From NCBI RefSeq assembly GCF_001653565.1, contig NZ_LYPB01000092.1:1-64000 (forward strand): a stretch of DNA of 64,000 nucleotides. Direction: 5' to 3'. The position numbers and the translations under genes were made by a program. Positions 27,297 to 37,103 of the stretch are shown here, piece after piece. Positions within the stretch are counted from its first letter, which is position 1. Every line of letters begins with the position of its first letter. The DNA is from Paenibacillus oryzisoli (GTDB lineage Bacteria; Bacillota; Bacilli; Paenibacillales; NBRC-103111). A model generated the notes under the pieces. It was given only the letters and a program-made list of their open reading frames with translations. It made no database searches and had not been told where the DNA came from.

Positions 27297-29282
27297 TTAA
27301 CCAATTTGGATTTGATTACGACCGTTATTTTTGGCCTGATATAGAGCCATATCTGCTCGATAGAAGAGCGACTCTACACTAATCTTATCCTCTTCCCAAT
27401 TCCAGTCCGATACACCGCAAGAGACAGTAACTTGAGGCTGTGTCTCTTCCATTACACGCCTACGTATGCGCTCAGCAATCCGAATCGCCTGATCTTTAGA
27501 AACTTGAGGCAAATAGACTGCAAGTTCTTCCCCACCCCATCTAGCCGCGATATCCAACTCCCTAATACTGGACTTGATGATCTGACTGACATGAATGAGA
27601 ATTTTATCACCAATTTGATGACCATAGGTGTCATTCACCTTTTTGAAGTTATCAATATCAACGACAATAAGAGATCCGCAGAAGTCTTTCTTTTGCATCA
27701 AATTCACTTGTTCATCTAAATAATGTCGAGCATAAAGACCAGTTAAATTATCCGTAATTACCATTCTCTTCACTTCTGCGTGCAAAGATGCGTTCGTCAT
27801 GGCTAGTCCAATATGACTTGAGAGCACTTGCAAGAGCTTATAGTTGTCATATGAGAAGTAGTTAGGCAAACGATGAACGATGAGAATTACCCCTTCTACG
27901 TTACCGTTTACAAGGATAGGCGAACCAATCAGTGAACGAGAGTTCGTTCGCTGCATGAGGCTAGAATTGACTTTATCATTACTCCAATAATCAGAAATAA
28001 TAATCGGTTCTTTGGACGAATAAATCAGACCAGAGAAACCTTGATCCAGCGTAAAGGTCTCTTGAAACATGGCAGGTAAATTCGTAGCTTGAACAATAAG
28101 TTGATTACTATCTTTGGAGTTTTGAAGAATACAGCTATAATCCGCACCAAAAATACTCAAAAATTCACTCGAAGCCGAATTGAAAATTTCATGGAGACGT
28201 AAACTTTGATTAAGCTGTTTGGTAATTTCATTAATGAGACGCAATTCGTTAATCATTAGATTCGATTGCTCATATAGTTTCGCATTCTCAAAAGCTGTAC
28301 CCGCTGAGTCCGCCAGCAGCGAAATGAATTGTAAATCCGACGCATCAATCCGTTCATCGGTAAACTCCATGTACAGTACACCGTATACACCTTGTTTCCC
28401 TGATAATGGCGCCGCGATGTTGCCTGTACTTGAAGCACTCCCCTTTATGGTTGGTTCAAAAATAACCTGACCTTCCATAAAAGCGCGGGTACGAATATCT
28501 GACTCTGTTCGTTGGAAATTCAAAGGCTTAACAGACAAATTCGTAGAATCATTATCTTGTGAAAGAAGTAAATCAACACGAGTATTCGGGTATACACGCC
28601 CCAAACAATCAATAACTTCTGTTAAAACGGAATGAACATCAATCTTAGCAAGGAGTTTCTTGGATGCTTCAAATAGAATGACATGCTTCTTAGACTCCAT
28701 TTCCTTCAAATGATGAAGGTTATTTAAGCGATCGTACTTCCGACGTTCTTCCACATTATGAATGGAGCTCTGAAAAGTAAGCGCAAGACTATACAGCAAT
28801 TGCGCTAGATTTTCCATATTTATGCGAGATTGGGTAAAAAGACCCAAATAAAAATGCACTTTGCCGTGGTTATCCAAAACAGGAGTAACAGCACTTAAAT
28901 ACGTTTGCAGTTCTCGCACATGCCAGTCTTCACCAGTCATCAATTGTAACTGAGCTGCACTTTCACAGCGAACAAACGGATTATCTCCTTGATCCGCAAT
29001 TTTCCAAGAGATCCCAGGTTGCAGATAATGGCCTATTGAAGGCGCGTCATTTGAACAAGAGTCAATTACACACAGGTGCTCATTGACACATAACAGTGCA
29101 GTTTGCGAGGGCAGCATGTACGGACCGAACTGCTGATTCCAATTTTCAAAAACTTGATATAGGTTCGGGTTTGACTGCAAACCATCATAAGAAAAGTTGC
29201 CAGAAAGTATAAAACCTTGCCGAAGAAACACGTCAAAGTGCTCTGCGCGACTATGCTTTTGTATACTGCGAAGTTCACTCAT
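27297..29282 (-). CDS. GAF-GGDEF diguanylate cyclase
   Basis: Makes the second messenger c-di-GMP from two GTP. The 661-residue protein has a long N-terminal sensor part (1-200, PAS- or GAF-like), two GAF domains (about 200-345 and 355-495) and a C-terminal GGDEF domain (about 500-660). The active-site motif is GGEEL, an accepted variant, and RELD stands five residues before it, so the product-inhibition I-site is intact. No membrane segment. The ATG at 29282 has GGAGA five to six bases upstream. No EAL partner is nearby. Confidence 0.92.
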   Translation of the reverse strand: MSELRSIQKHSRAEHFDVFLRQGFILSGNFSYDGLQSNPNLYQVFENWNQQFGPYMLPSQTALLCVNEHLCVIDSCSNDAPSIGHYLQPGISWKIADQGDNPFVRCESAAQLQLMTGEDWHVRELQTYLSAVTPVLDNHGKVHFYLGLFTQSRINMENLAQLLYSLALTFQSSIHNVEERRKYDRLNNLHHLKEMESKKHVILFEASKKLLAKIDVHSVLTEVIDCLGRVYPNTRVDLLLSQDNDSTNLSVKPLNFQRTESDIRTRAFMEGQVIFEPTIKGSASSTGNIAAPLSGKQGVYGVLYMEFTDERIDASDLQFISLLADSAGTAFENAKLYEQSNLMINELRLINEITKQLNQSLRLHEIFNSASSEFLSIFGADYSCILQNSKDSNQLIVQATNLPAMFQETFTLDQGFSGLIYSSKEPIIISDYWSNDKVNSSLMQRTNSRSLIGSPILVNGNVEGVILIVHRLPNYFSYDNYKLLQVLSSHIGLAMTNASLHAEVKRMVITDNLTGLYARHYLDEQVNLMQKKDFCGSLIVVDIDNFKKVNDTYGHQIGDKILIHVSQIIKSSIRELDIAARWGGEELAVYLPQVSKDQAIRIAERIRRRVMEETQPQVTVSCGVSDWNWEEDKISVESLFYRADMALYQAKNNGRNQIQIG

Positions 29283-29404
29283 AGGCTCTCCTTCACTCTC
29301 TAACAATAGTCCTCAAGTACCAATTTAAAAATCACTTTCTCTTATCATACTATTTTTTCACTTCTATTGCACGATATTTTCCTCGTATTCTGCAGATGAG
29401 AGAC

Positions 29405-29433
29405 TTGACACATGCCCCGGTTTTTAATAAAAT
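29405..29433 (+). promoter_or_regulatory. Promoter of rpsD
   Basis: Near-perfect sigmaA promoter TTGACA (29405-29410), 17-base spacer, TAAAAT (29428-29433), placing the start near 29440. Confidence 0.85.
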
Positions 29434-29635
29434 TAGAAGTCGAGTAACACCATGATTTCGGTGAATGCCATTTGTGATCACCCTCACTGCTTTTGCTCCT
29501 GCCAAGACAGCGGCTGACTACTCTTGACAGGGAATCACATATGATGATTCGTTAGCAAAATCGGGCACTTGTCTTCACCCTGACATCTAGATGCTATTTA
29601 CTAAACTAATTGTCATGAGAAGGAGTTTTCCCTAA
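29434..29635 (+). promoter_or_regulatory. Long leader of rpsD, candidate S4-binding autoregulatory RNA
   Basis: About 195 nt separates the predicted transcription start from the rpsD ATG. Small hairpins are visible, such as GAATCA/TGATTC at 29532-29550 and TGTC/GACA near 29573-29586. In Bacillus subtilis, S4 represses its own gene through a structured leader; the position and length fit, but I could not match the published pseudoknot base by base. Confidence 0.5.
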
Positions 29636-30235
29636 ATGTCACGTTATACAGGACCTAAATTTAAATTAAGCCGCCGTGTTGGTATTTCCCTAAGTGGTAA
29701 CGGTAAAGACTTGAAGCGCCCATTCCCTCCAGGTCAACATGGCCCAGGACAACGCAAAAAAATGAGCGGTTACGGTGTACAATTGAACGAGAAGCAAAAA
29801 CTTCGTCACATGTACGGTTTGAACGAAAAACAATTCCGCAACTTGTTCGACAAAGCTTCCAAGCTTAAAGGTATTGCCGGTGAAAACTTCATGGTATTGC
29901 TTGAAAGCCGCCTAGACAACTTGGTTTACCGTCTTGGTCTTTCCAACTCCCGTGCAGGTGCTCGTCAACTCGTTGCTCACGGTCACGTAACTGTGAACGG
30001 CAAAAAAGTTGATATCGCTTCTTACATCGTTTCCACTGGTGATGTGATTTCACTTCGCGAAAGAAGCAAAGGCCTTTCCACTGTGAAAGAAGCTCTTGCT
30101 AACCGCAACTACCTTCCAACTTACCTTGAGTTTAACGACGCAAGCGTAGAAGGTAAATACATCCGTTTACCAGAACGTTCCGAGCTTCCACAAGAAATTG
30201 ACGAGAAACAAATCGTCGAGTTCTACAGCCGTTAA
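29636..30235 (+). CDS. rpsD: 30S ribosomal protein S4
   Basis: Primary 16S rRNA-binding protein of the small subunit and, in Bacillus, a translational autoregulator. The 199-residue protein has the S4 N-terminal domain and the S4 RNA-binding fold (about 92-155, beginning [20 protein letters not shown]). No zinc cysteines, so this is the C-minus form. Codon use is strongly biased, as for a highly expressed gene. It has a near-consensus promoter, a long leader and a strong terminator, thus is monocistronic, divergent in layout from the GGDEF gene and convergent with tyrS. Confidence 0.98.
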   Translation: MSRYTGPKFKLSRRVGISLSGNGKDLKRPFPPGQHGPGQRKKMSGYGVQLNEKQKLRHMYGLNEKQFRNLFDKASKLKGIAGENFMVLLESRLDNLVYRLGLSNSRAGARQLVAHGHVTVNGKKVDIASYIVSTGDVISLRERSKGLSTVKEALANRNYLPTYLEFNDASVEGKYIRLPERSELPQEIDEKQIVEFYSR

Positions 30236-30242
30236 TAAAAGC

Positions 30243-30275
30243 AACCCCCTTAGGGATTTCCCTAAGGGGGTTATT
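30243..30275 (+). terminator. Bidirectional terminator between rpsD and tyrS
   Basis: Perfect 14-base-pair stem AACCCCCTTAGGGA/TCCCTAAGGGGGTT with a two-base minimum loop, followed by a short T-rich tail. Confidence 0.88.
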
Positions 30276-30288
30276 TGGTTGCGCAGCT

Positions 30289-31548
30289 TTATTCAAACTT
30301 TACGAGGAAATAGTTTTTCTTACCGCGGCGAATAATGAGGTAGGAATCACCTAATCGACCCAATTGTTTCGTCGTCGCTTCGAGATCCGTCACCTTCACA
30401 CCATTAACCGTGACTGCTCCACTTTCAATGTCTTGTCGAGACTGACGCTTAGATGGTGAAGCACCTACAGAAATGAGCAGGTCAATCAACGCGACGTCAT
30501 CTTGCTCTAGTGTTGTTGAAGGTACATCTTTGAACGCTTCTTCGATTTCAACACGTGATAGAGACTGAATATCCCCACTGAACAAGGCAGAAGTGATATT
30601 AAGCGCACTCTCCAGTGCCTCTCCCCCATGAACAAGCTTCGTAACTTCGCGAGCCAATACTTTTTGAGCTTCTCTCTTCCCAGGTTGCGCTGCCACTTCA
30701 GCTTCCAGTCGTTCAATTTCTTCTTGGGATTCGAATGTGAAATATTTCAAGAATCGGATGACATCATTATCCGCTGTTCCCAACCAGAATTGATAGAACT
30801 GGTACGGTGATGTCTTGTTCGCATCCAACCAGATGGCTCCGCCTTCTGTTTTCCCAAACTTCTGTCCATCGCTCTTCGTAACAAGCGGCAACGTCACTCC
30901 GAAAGCGCGGCTATCCGTTGATTTACCAATAAGCTCAAGCCCAGCCGTAATATTCCCCCATTGATCACTTCCACCAATTTGAACGGAGCAGTTCTTCGTT
31001 TCATTTAATTTCAAAAAATCATAGGATTGAAGAATCATGTAGCTGAACTCGGTAAATGAAATCCCTTTGGTAATACGTGAATCAACAGAATCCTTAGCCA
31101 ACATGTAATTCACAGTAAAGTTTTTACCTACATCGCGCAGAAATTCAATCACATTTAAGGAGCCTAACCAATCATAATTGTTCACTAACTCAGCACTATT
31201 CTCAATGTCAGTCGAGAAATCAAGAAAACGAGAGAGCTGGTTTTTTATGCTTTGCGACCACGCTTCAACAACCTCTGGCCCGTTCAGAGTACGTTCATTA
31301 GCCTTACCACTCGGATCTCCAATAAGCCCCGTTCCACCGCCTACCAAAGCCAAAGGGATATGTCCAGCAAGTTGGAATCTTCTCAAGGTTAAAATAGGAA
31401 GCAAACTACCGATATGCAAGCTATCCGCTGTCGGATCAAAGCCGCAGTACAGGACAACGCGCTCTTCACTCAGCTTCTTGTCTAAACCTTCTCTATCCGT
31501 AATTTGATGCAGCAAACCGCGAAACTCCAAATCCTTCAGAATACTCAT
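30289..31548 (-). CDS. tyrS: Tyrosyl-tRNA synthetase
   Basis: Class I aminoacyl-tRNA synthetase that charges tRNA-Tyr. The 419-residue protein has HIGH-type motif HIGS (FDPTADSLHIGSLLP), the KMSKS-type motif KFGKT, and a C-terminal S4-like RNA-binding domain (about 350-415). Length is normal for the TyrRS-S form. The ATG at 31548 follows AAGGATGG and matches the family N-terminus; a further ATG at 31584 lies inside the T-box terminator region and is rejected. Expression is controlled by the T-box leader upstream. Confidence 0.97.
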   Translation of the reverse strand: MSILKDLEFRGLLHQITDREGLDKKLSEERVVLYCGFDPTADSLHIGSLLPILTLRRFQLAGHIPLALVGGGTGLIGDPSGKANERTLNGPEVVEAWSQSIKNQLSRFLDFSTDIENSAELVNNYDWLGSLNVIEFLRDVGKNFTVNYMLAKDSVDSRITKGISFTEFSYMILQSYDFLKLNETKNCSVQIGGSDQWGNITAGLELIGKSTDSRAFGVTLPLVTKSDGQKFGKTEGGAIWLDANKTSPYQFYQFWLGTADNDVIRFLKYFTFESQEEIERLEAEVAAQPGKREAQKVLAREVTKLVHGGEALESALNITSALFSGDIQSLSRVEIEEAFKDVPSTTLEQDDVALIDLLISVGASPSKRQSRQDIESGAVTVNGVKVTDLEATTKQLGRLGDSYLIIRRGKKNYFLVKFE

Positions 31549-31589
31549 GTGCAACCATCCTTTTATTATGAAATGAAAAAACAAAAAAG

Positions 31590-31622
31590 CCTTCTTATCC
31601 CAAAGGGACGAGAAGACTTGAC
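31590..31622 (-). terminator. T-box-controlled terminator hairpin
   Basis: Stem AGTCTTCTCGTCCC/GGGATAAGAAGGCT on the minus strand followed by TTTTTT, immediately after the T-box sequence; the competing antiterminator would use the T-box bases. Confidence 0.87.
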
Positions 31623-31900
31623 TCGCGGTACCACCCTAATTAAAACAGCTGTTACGTACATCTATAAGAAAAGCTATAGGCACGGCATGCTATTTTCACT
31701 CAAGAACCGATAACGAGGTTTAATCGGTAAATACTACTTGTGCAGGCACATTCCTGCAGGTTCCCATTTACTGCTCAAGACCGTAATTCACTAACCTGCA
31801 GGTACCGGTTCGCACCATCCACCGGCTCTCTGAAAGCATCCACAAGCTACCTACTGCTGATCCATCAACGCATGTGTATTTGTTATAACACAGGCTTCTG
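31590..31900 (-). promoter_or_regulatory. Tyrosine-specific T-box leader of tyrS
   Basis: Reading the minus strand: the distal stem I pattern AGAGAGCCGG...GGTGCGAACCGG, then a specifier loop with the tyrosine codon TAC at 31785-31783 following GAAT, and the T-box sequence GGTGGTACCGCG at 31635-31624, followed by the terminator. Uncharged tRNA-Tyr would pair with TAC and the T-box bases, and stop the terminator from forming. Confidence 0.93.
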
Positions 31901-31940
31901 ATGGTTGTCAAACCTAGAACGGATCCTTTCTCCATCAGCA

Positions 31941-31970
31941 TTACCGCAAAAGGTGCAATTATGGTATACT
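31941..31970 (+). promoter_or_regulatory. Promoter of the class A PBP gene
   Basis: TTACCG (31941-31946), 18-base spacer and TGGTATACT extended -10 (TATACT at 31965-31970). Start near 31977 excludes any translation start at 31905 and supports the ATG at 32004. Confidence 0.65.
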
Positions 31971-32003
31971 ATTAGGGGTCATGTAAGGAGGATATTGGAA
32001 CTT

Positions 32004-35000
32004 ATGCGCAATTTTTTTGCAAAATGGAATCGTCCCTGGGTTAGAACGACATTTAAAGTAATTGGAATTTCATTAAAATGGGCCATTATTTGTGTGTTTT
32101 TGGCTGGACTGCTAGGTGGATCCGCCGCTTTCGGATATGTAAGTGCTCTTGTCAAGAAAGATCCTATCCGCAGCGAAGATGCGATTCGACAACAAATGCA
32201 AGAGAATGCCATCACAGGATTCGCTTACTTCAATGACGATGCTGTGATTGGACAATTACGGACCGAAGAAGATCGACGACTTGCCCTACTTGAAGATATC
32301 CCACAGAACTTGTTAGACGCGGTTCTCGCCATTGAGGACAAGGATTTCTACAACCATCGCGGCATTGATTTCCGTGGCCTCTACCGTGCAGTCACACAGA
32401 AGCTTCTGAATGAAGATGTGCAAACCGGTGGAAGTACCATTACGCAACAGCTAGCTAGACGTGTCTTCCTCACATTAGATCGCGATGACGGACGTAAAGC
32501 AAGAGAATTGCTGCTTGCACTTCGGATGGAACGCATTATGTCGAAGGATGAAATTTTACTTGCTTACCTTAATAAAATCCCATACGGCAATGGGGCAACT
32601 GGTTATAATTTATACGGCATTAAAGCCGCTGCCAAAGGTCTATTCAATATTGATGATTTAGCCAAATTGAATATAGCACAAGCTGCGTATTTAGCCGGAT
32701 TACCTCAATCCCCCTCACAATATTCGGCTTTTACAAGTAAGCCAACTTTCGATGAGGATGGATTCAAAAAAGCGGTAACGCGCCAGCAGTTGGTATTAAA
32801 GCGGATGATGGAAGAAAACAAAATTACCAATGATCAATATCAAGATGCCTTGAAATTCGATCTCAAAGCTTCCATGCCAGCAGCTGCCCAAAAGGCGTAT
32901 ACAACTTACCCTTATCTCATGATTGAGACCGAGCAGGAAGCATCTGAGATTTTATTGAAGATTCAACATCCCGAGCTTGATCCCAAAACCAATCAAGCGG
33001 CTTACAATGAAGCACTCAAGAACATACATACACAACTATTACGCGGCGGTTATCAAATTTACACCACAATTGATAAAACCATTTATGATTCCATGCACGA
33101 GATTTCTAGCAATGAAAAGAATTTCGCACCTACGGATGAGAAAAAAGGTGGCATTGAGCAAGTTGGCGCCATCATGATTGATTCCAAAACGGGCGCGATC
33201 CAAGGTATGATTGAAGGCCGCGACTTCTTCGATGAGCAGCTGAATCATGCTACACAAGCTTTCAGACAGCCTGGATCTACAATGAAGCCAATTGCTGCTT
33301 ACATCCCTGCACTCGAAAAAGGGGTCTTGCAGCCAGCGACCATCGTAGATGATATCCCAATCATTCTCAAAGATGGCGTTAAAGGCTTCCATCTGCCAGA
33401 GAACTGGGATCATAAGTTCCATGGACTCATGACGGCGCGAAGAGCATTAAATCAATCCTATAATATCCCAGCTATCGATATATTCCTCAATAAAGTGGGC
33501 ATTACGCAAGCATGGGATTTCGCTAAGAAACTAGGGATTACGTCTCTTACCAAAGAAGACAATGTCGCCCAAACTGGTGTTATAGGTGGTTTGAGTCGCG
33601 GAACGTCGGTGAAAGAATTAGCAGGTGCTTATGCATCTATTCCGAATAAAGGCGTGTTCAATGCACCGTACTTAATTCGTGAAATTAAAGATTCCAATGG
33701 CAAAATCATCTATGCGCATGAACAGAAACCCACTACGGTGTACTCACCGCAAACGGCTTACCTCATTACGGATATGATGAAAACCGTCATTAGCAATGCT
33801 AGCCAAGGGACCGCTACTGATCTTATGAAAAAATTCAAATCCTATGGCAAAATTGAGATCTCTGGAAAAACAGGTTCGACACAGGACGATGCAGATGCTT
33901 GGTTCATGGGCTTTACCCCTGATGTTACAGTTGGTGTGTGGATCGGTTATGATCAACCAATTAATAAACTGTCTTCCAAAACAGGGCAAACCAATCATGC
34001 CAAAGATATCTGGGCGCTCATCTTGAATAAAACCATTGAGCAAAAACCAAATCTGTTCCCGAACAAAACATTCGCTAAGCCAGAAGGTATTGTTTCATCC
34101 ACCGTCTCCAGCTTATCCGGCATGCTTCCAAGCGAACTAACGACAAGCTCGGAACATCTGGTGACCGATATTTTCAACAAAAAGTTTTTACCTACAGCAA
34201 CCGATAATGTCATGGTAAAAATGAAAATCAGCTCGTTAAATGGGCTCAATTATGTAGCTCAAGAGACAACACCTGCTGATTTCGTAACTGAAAAAGTAGT
34301 GATTAAACGTCAAAAATCAATCACGCAATTGCTCAAAGAAATCCAAGATGCAATGCAAAAGCTTCCAGAGAAAAGCAGAAAACCTATCGATTTCTATAAA
34401 CCAACTGATTATGACGTAGATGCTCCTTCCGAAGTCGACCCAAGGGTTGATGATGGGAAAGCACCTCCAGCACCACTGAACGTCGTAACAGTCAAATCAG
34501 GTGATACGGCGACAATTACTTTCCAACCGAACACGGATGCAGATATCGTAGGTTATCGCATTTACCGTTCGGATAATCAAGGCAAGTTCCAGCTCATGGG
34601 AGGAAAAGTCGTGATGGCAGGCGCCGAAGCAAAGTTTGTTGATCAATTACAAACCGCTGCAATTACAGGCTACTATGTCACAGCTGTTGATGTAACTGGC
34701 AAAGAATCCACACCAAGTAGGTCCTCCTATACGGATGGAAGCTCCCTAGATGCGTTAATACTCCCTGGTGTCGATAGCAATGGCAATCCCTTGAAAGATC
34801 TTACCAGTCCATCGCCAGGAACAACGAATAGCGGCACAAGTACTGGTACTGGAACTGGGGCTGGAGCCAGTACTAGTACTGGTGCTCCAACAGGCAAACC
34901 AGTTTCCAAAGATGCTCCATCTGCCCCTACTGGAATCAAAGCAAAGGCTGAAGAAGCTTCACTTGTCCTAACATGGAAAGCGAATGATGCCAAAGACAAA

Positions 35001-35183
35001 GTCAAACAGTATGTCGTCTACTTTAGTGATAAAGAGAAAGGCACATATACGAAGCTAGGCACCGTAGAAAATGGAACTGAATTCCATTACTATGCGGCCG
35101 CATTTAATGGCTTTTATAAAGTAACAGCCATCAATGATGCTGGAGAGTCTAAATTCTCTGCTACCATCGCTTATAATAAATAA
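32004..35183 (+). CDS. Class A penicillin-binding protein (PBP1A type) with two Fn3 domains
   Basis: Bifunctional enzyme of peptidoglycan synthesis. The 1059-residue protein has a short basic cytoplasmic tail, one membrane anchor (about 17-45), a transglycosylase domain with EDKDFYNHRGIDFRG (about 100-115), and a transpeptidase domain with GSTMKP (SxxK type), the SxN motif SYN and KTGST. Two fibronectin type III-like modules follow (about 810-905 and 970-1058), separated by a Gly/Thr/Ser-rich linker near 935-960. Length is above the usual 800-900 residues of PBP1A because of these modules. AAGGAGG lies 12 bases before the ATG. Confidence 0.93.
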   Translation: MRNFFAKWNRPWVRTTFKVIGISLKWAIICVFLAGLLGGSAAFGYVSALVKKDPIRSEDAIRQQMQENAITGFAYFNDDAVIGQLRTEEDRRLALLEDIPQNLLDAVLAIEDKDFYNHRGIDFRGLYRAVTQKLLNEDVQTGGSTITQQLARRVFLTLDRDDGRKARELLLALRMERIMSKDEILLAYLNKIPYGNGATGYNLYGIKAAAKGLFNIDDLAKLNIAQAAYLAGLPQSPSQYSAFTSKPTFDEDGFKKAVTRQQLVLKRMMEENKITNDQYQDALKFDLKASMPAAAQKAYTTYPYLMIETEQEASEILLKIQHPELDPKTNQAAYNEALKNIHTQLLRGGYQIYTTIDKTIYDSMHEISSNEKNFAPTDEKKGGIEQVGAIMIDSKTGAIQGMIEGRDFFDEQLNHATQAFRQPGSTMKPIAAYIPALEKGVLQPATIVDDIPIILKDGVKGFHLPENWDHKFHGLMTARRALNQSYNIPAIDIFLNKVGITQAWDFAKKLGITSLTKEDNVAQTGVIGGLSRGTSVKELAGAYASIPNKGVFNAPYLIREIKDSNGKIIYAHEQKPTTVYSPQTAYLITDMMKTVISNASQGTATDLMKKFKSYGKIEISGKTGSTQDDADAWFMGFTPDVTVGVWIGYDQPINKLSSKTGQTNHAKDIWALILNKTIEQKPNLFPNKTFAKPEGIVSSTVSSLSGMLPSELTTSSEHLVTDIFNKKFLPTATDNVMVKMKISSLNGLNYVAQETTPADFVTEKVVIKRQKSITQLLKEIQDAMQKLPEKSRKPIDFYKPTDYDVDAPSEVDPRVDDGKAPPAPLNVVTVKSGDTATITFQPNTDADIVGYRIYRSDNQGKFQLMGGKVVMAGAEAKFVDQLQTAAITGYYVTAVDVTGKESTPSRSSYTDGSSLDALILPGVDSNGNPLKDLTSPSPGTTNSGTSTGTGTGAGASTSTGAPTGKPVSKDAPSAPTGIKAKAEEASLVLTWKANDAKDKVKQYVVYFSDKEKGTYTKLGTVENGTEFHYYAAAFNGFYKVTAINDAGESKFSATIAYNK

Positions 35184-35190
35184 AAGTACT

Positions 35191-35232
35191 AGAAGAGGAA
35201 CCTGGCGGTTGTCAGGTTCTTCTTTTATTTAC
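35191..35232 (+). terminator. Terminator of the PBP gene
   Basis: Stem AGAAGAGGAACCTG/CAGGTTCTTCT with an eight-base loop, followed by TTTTATTT on the plus strand. Confidence 0.83.
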
Positions 35233-35239
35233 GTAACAA

Positions 35240-35279
35240 AAAAGCTTTCTCTGCACCACTGAGGGTACGAGGAAAGCTT
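35240..35279 (-). terminator. Terminator of acsA
   Basis: Stem AAGCTTTC/GAAAGCTT with a large partly paired loop, followed on the minus strand by TTTTTT (35240-35244). Confidence 0.75.
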
Positions 35280-35293
35280 GGGATGAACCTATA

Positions 35294-37018
35294 TTAATCT
35301 TCAATTGTCGATAAATCACCAGTCGGAAGGTTAAGCTCCCATGCTTTAAGCACGCGGCGCATGATCTTGCCACTGCGCGTTTTGGGCAGCTTGTCCTTGA
35401 ATTCAATCTCGCGTGGTGCCGCATGCGCAGAAAGACCTTCTTTGACGAACTTGGAAATTTCAGCTTTCAGTTCATCTGAAGCTACAAAGCCCTCACGTAA
35501 CGCGATAAACGCTTTGATGATTTCTCCCCGCATAGGGTCTGGTTTACCAATAACCCCAGCTTCAGCAACAGCTGGATGCTCAACAAGCTTACTTTCTACT
35601 TCAAATGGACCAACGCGCTCTCCTGCTGTGTTAATCACATCATCCACGCGACCTTGGAACCAGAAATAACCATCTTCATCTTGATAAGCAGAATCTCCGG
35701 AAACATACCAACCTGTCAAACGGAAGTACTCTTCATACTTAGATGGATTGTTCCAAATTTTACGCATCATGGATGGCCAAGGCGTTTTGATCGCAAGGTT
35801 ACCCATCCGATTCGGAGGTAGAACGTTACCTGCATCATCAATAATAGCAGCATCGACACCCGGAATTGGACGTCCCATGGAACCTGGTTTAATCGTCATG
35901 GAAGGATAATTACAGATCAACTGACCGCCTGTTTCTGTCATCCACCATGTATCGTGAATACGTTGATTGTAGACCTTCATTCCCCATCTGACAACTTCTG
36001 GATTCAATGGCTCACCAACACTCAGTACATGACGAAGAGCTGACAAATCATAGCTTGCAGATACATCATCCCCTGCTCCCATTAACATACGGAATGCGGT
36101 AGGAGCACTGTACCAAACCGTAACTTTATATTTCTCAAGGGTATTATACCAATCCTGTGGACTAAACCGTCCTCCGCGAATCACATTCGTCGCACCATTC
36201 AACCATGGAGCGAAGATCCCGTAGGAAGTCCCCGTTACCCAACCTGGATCGGCCGTACACCAGTAGATGTCATCTTCTTTTAAGTCAAGGACAATTTGTC
36301 CCGTATAATAATGCTGCAACATCGCATTTTGAACGTGGAATACACCTTTCGGTTTCCCTGTTGACCCGGATGTATAATGAATAATCAATCCATCTTCACG
36401 GTCCAACCATTCAATCTCAAGTTCTGTAGATGCGTTCGCCATTTCTTTATGATAATCAACTTGTCCTTCACCAAGCTCGATGTTCTCCCCAACAAGAATC
36501 ACATGCTTCAAGTGCGGAAGTTCGCTGTACGGCACTCGTGATAATTGGCTAGGCGTTGTGATAATTGCAACCGCTTCACTATCTGCCAAACGATCTCGAA
36601 CTGCCGTTTCCATGAACGCTTCAAAAAGCGGTCCGACAACCGCGCCTACTTTGAGCGATCCAAGTAAAGAATAATACAATTCAGGCGTCCGCGGCATGAA
36701 AATGAAAACTCTCTCACCTTTGCCAATGCCTAAATTTCTAAGCACATTACCGAATTGATTGGATCTTTCTTTCATTTGTCCAAATGTAATCGCTTCATCA
36801 CGCGTGCTGTCACTGTAGTATAGAGCGATTTTGTCCTTCTTCGCGCCTTCTCCATGGCGGTCAATGGCTTCATAAGCCATATTCACTTTGCCTGTTTCGT
36901 ACCAAGAAAAGTTTTTCTCGATGTCTTTCCAATCAAATGACGCATGTGTTTCTTCGTAATTTGCCATGTTAGGATTAAGGGATACTGATTTAATGAGTTC
37001 ATTATTGAATTGATCCAT
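35294..37018 (-). CDS. acsA: Acetyl-coenzyme A synthetase
   Basis: Converts acetate, ATP and CoA to acetyl-CoA during growth on acetate or overflow products. The 574-residue protein has the AMP-binding motif HYTSGSTGKPKGV and the C-terminal motif PKTRSGK, whose lysine (Lys551 here) is the known acetylation target of AcuA in Bacillus. The gene is divergent from acuA, the acetyltransferase, and near acuC, the deacetylase, preserving the control circuit. An extended -10 (TGTTATAAT) and a candidate cre site lie in the 5' leader. AGGAGGG precedes the ATG. Confidence 0.95.
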   Translation of the reverse strand: MDQFNNELIKSVSLNPNMANYEETHASFDWKDIEKNFSWYETGKVNMAYEAIDRHGEGAKKDKIALYYSDSTRDEAITFGQMKERSNQFGNVLRNLGIGKGERVFIFMPRTPELYYSLLGSLKVGAVVGPLFEAFMETAVRDRLADSEAVAIITTPSQLSRVPYSELPHLKHVILVGENIELGEGQVDYHKEMANASTELEIEWLDREDGLIIHYTSGSTGKPKGVFHVQNAMLQHYYTGQIVLDLKEDDIYWCTADPGWVTGTSYGIFAPWLNGATNVIRGGRFSPQDWYNTLEKYKVTVWYSAPTAFRMLMGAGDDVSASYDLSALRHVLSVGEPLNPEVVRWGMKVYNQRIHDTWWMTETGGQLICNYPSMTIKPGSMGRPIPGVDAAIIDDAGNVLPPNRMGNLAIKTPWPSMMRKIWNNPSKYEEYFRLTGWYVSGDSAYQDEDGYFWFQGRVDDVINTAGERVGPFEVESKLVEHPAVAEAGVIGKPDPMRGEIIKAFIALREGFVASDELKAEISKFVKEGLSAHAAPREIEFKDKLPKTRSGKIMRRVLKAWELNLPTGDLSTIED

Positions 37019-37041
37019 AAACGTAAAACCCTCCTCACGAG

Positions 37042-37055
37042 ATAAACCGCTTTCA
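37042..37055 (-). promoter_or_regulatory. Candidate cre site in the acsA leader
   Basis: Minus-strand TGAAAGCGGTTTAT matches the TGWAANCGNTNWCA consensus except the last two bases. It sits downstream of the predicted transcription start, where CcpA could block elongation; ccpA is in this window. Confidence 0.45.
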
Positions 37056-37103
37056 CTTTACTGATGAATTCGAGCAAAATGTGATCGATTTTTGACATGT
37101 TCT

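Noticed and set aside
29524-29552. TTGACA at 29524 as an rpsD promoter
   Set aside because: No -10 hexamer occurs at an acceptable distance; the pair at 29405-29433 is far better.
31905-32003. Translation start of the class A PBP at 31905
   Set aside because: The promoter lies inside this stretch and AAGGAGG with the ATG at 32004 gives the family's usual N-terminus.
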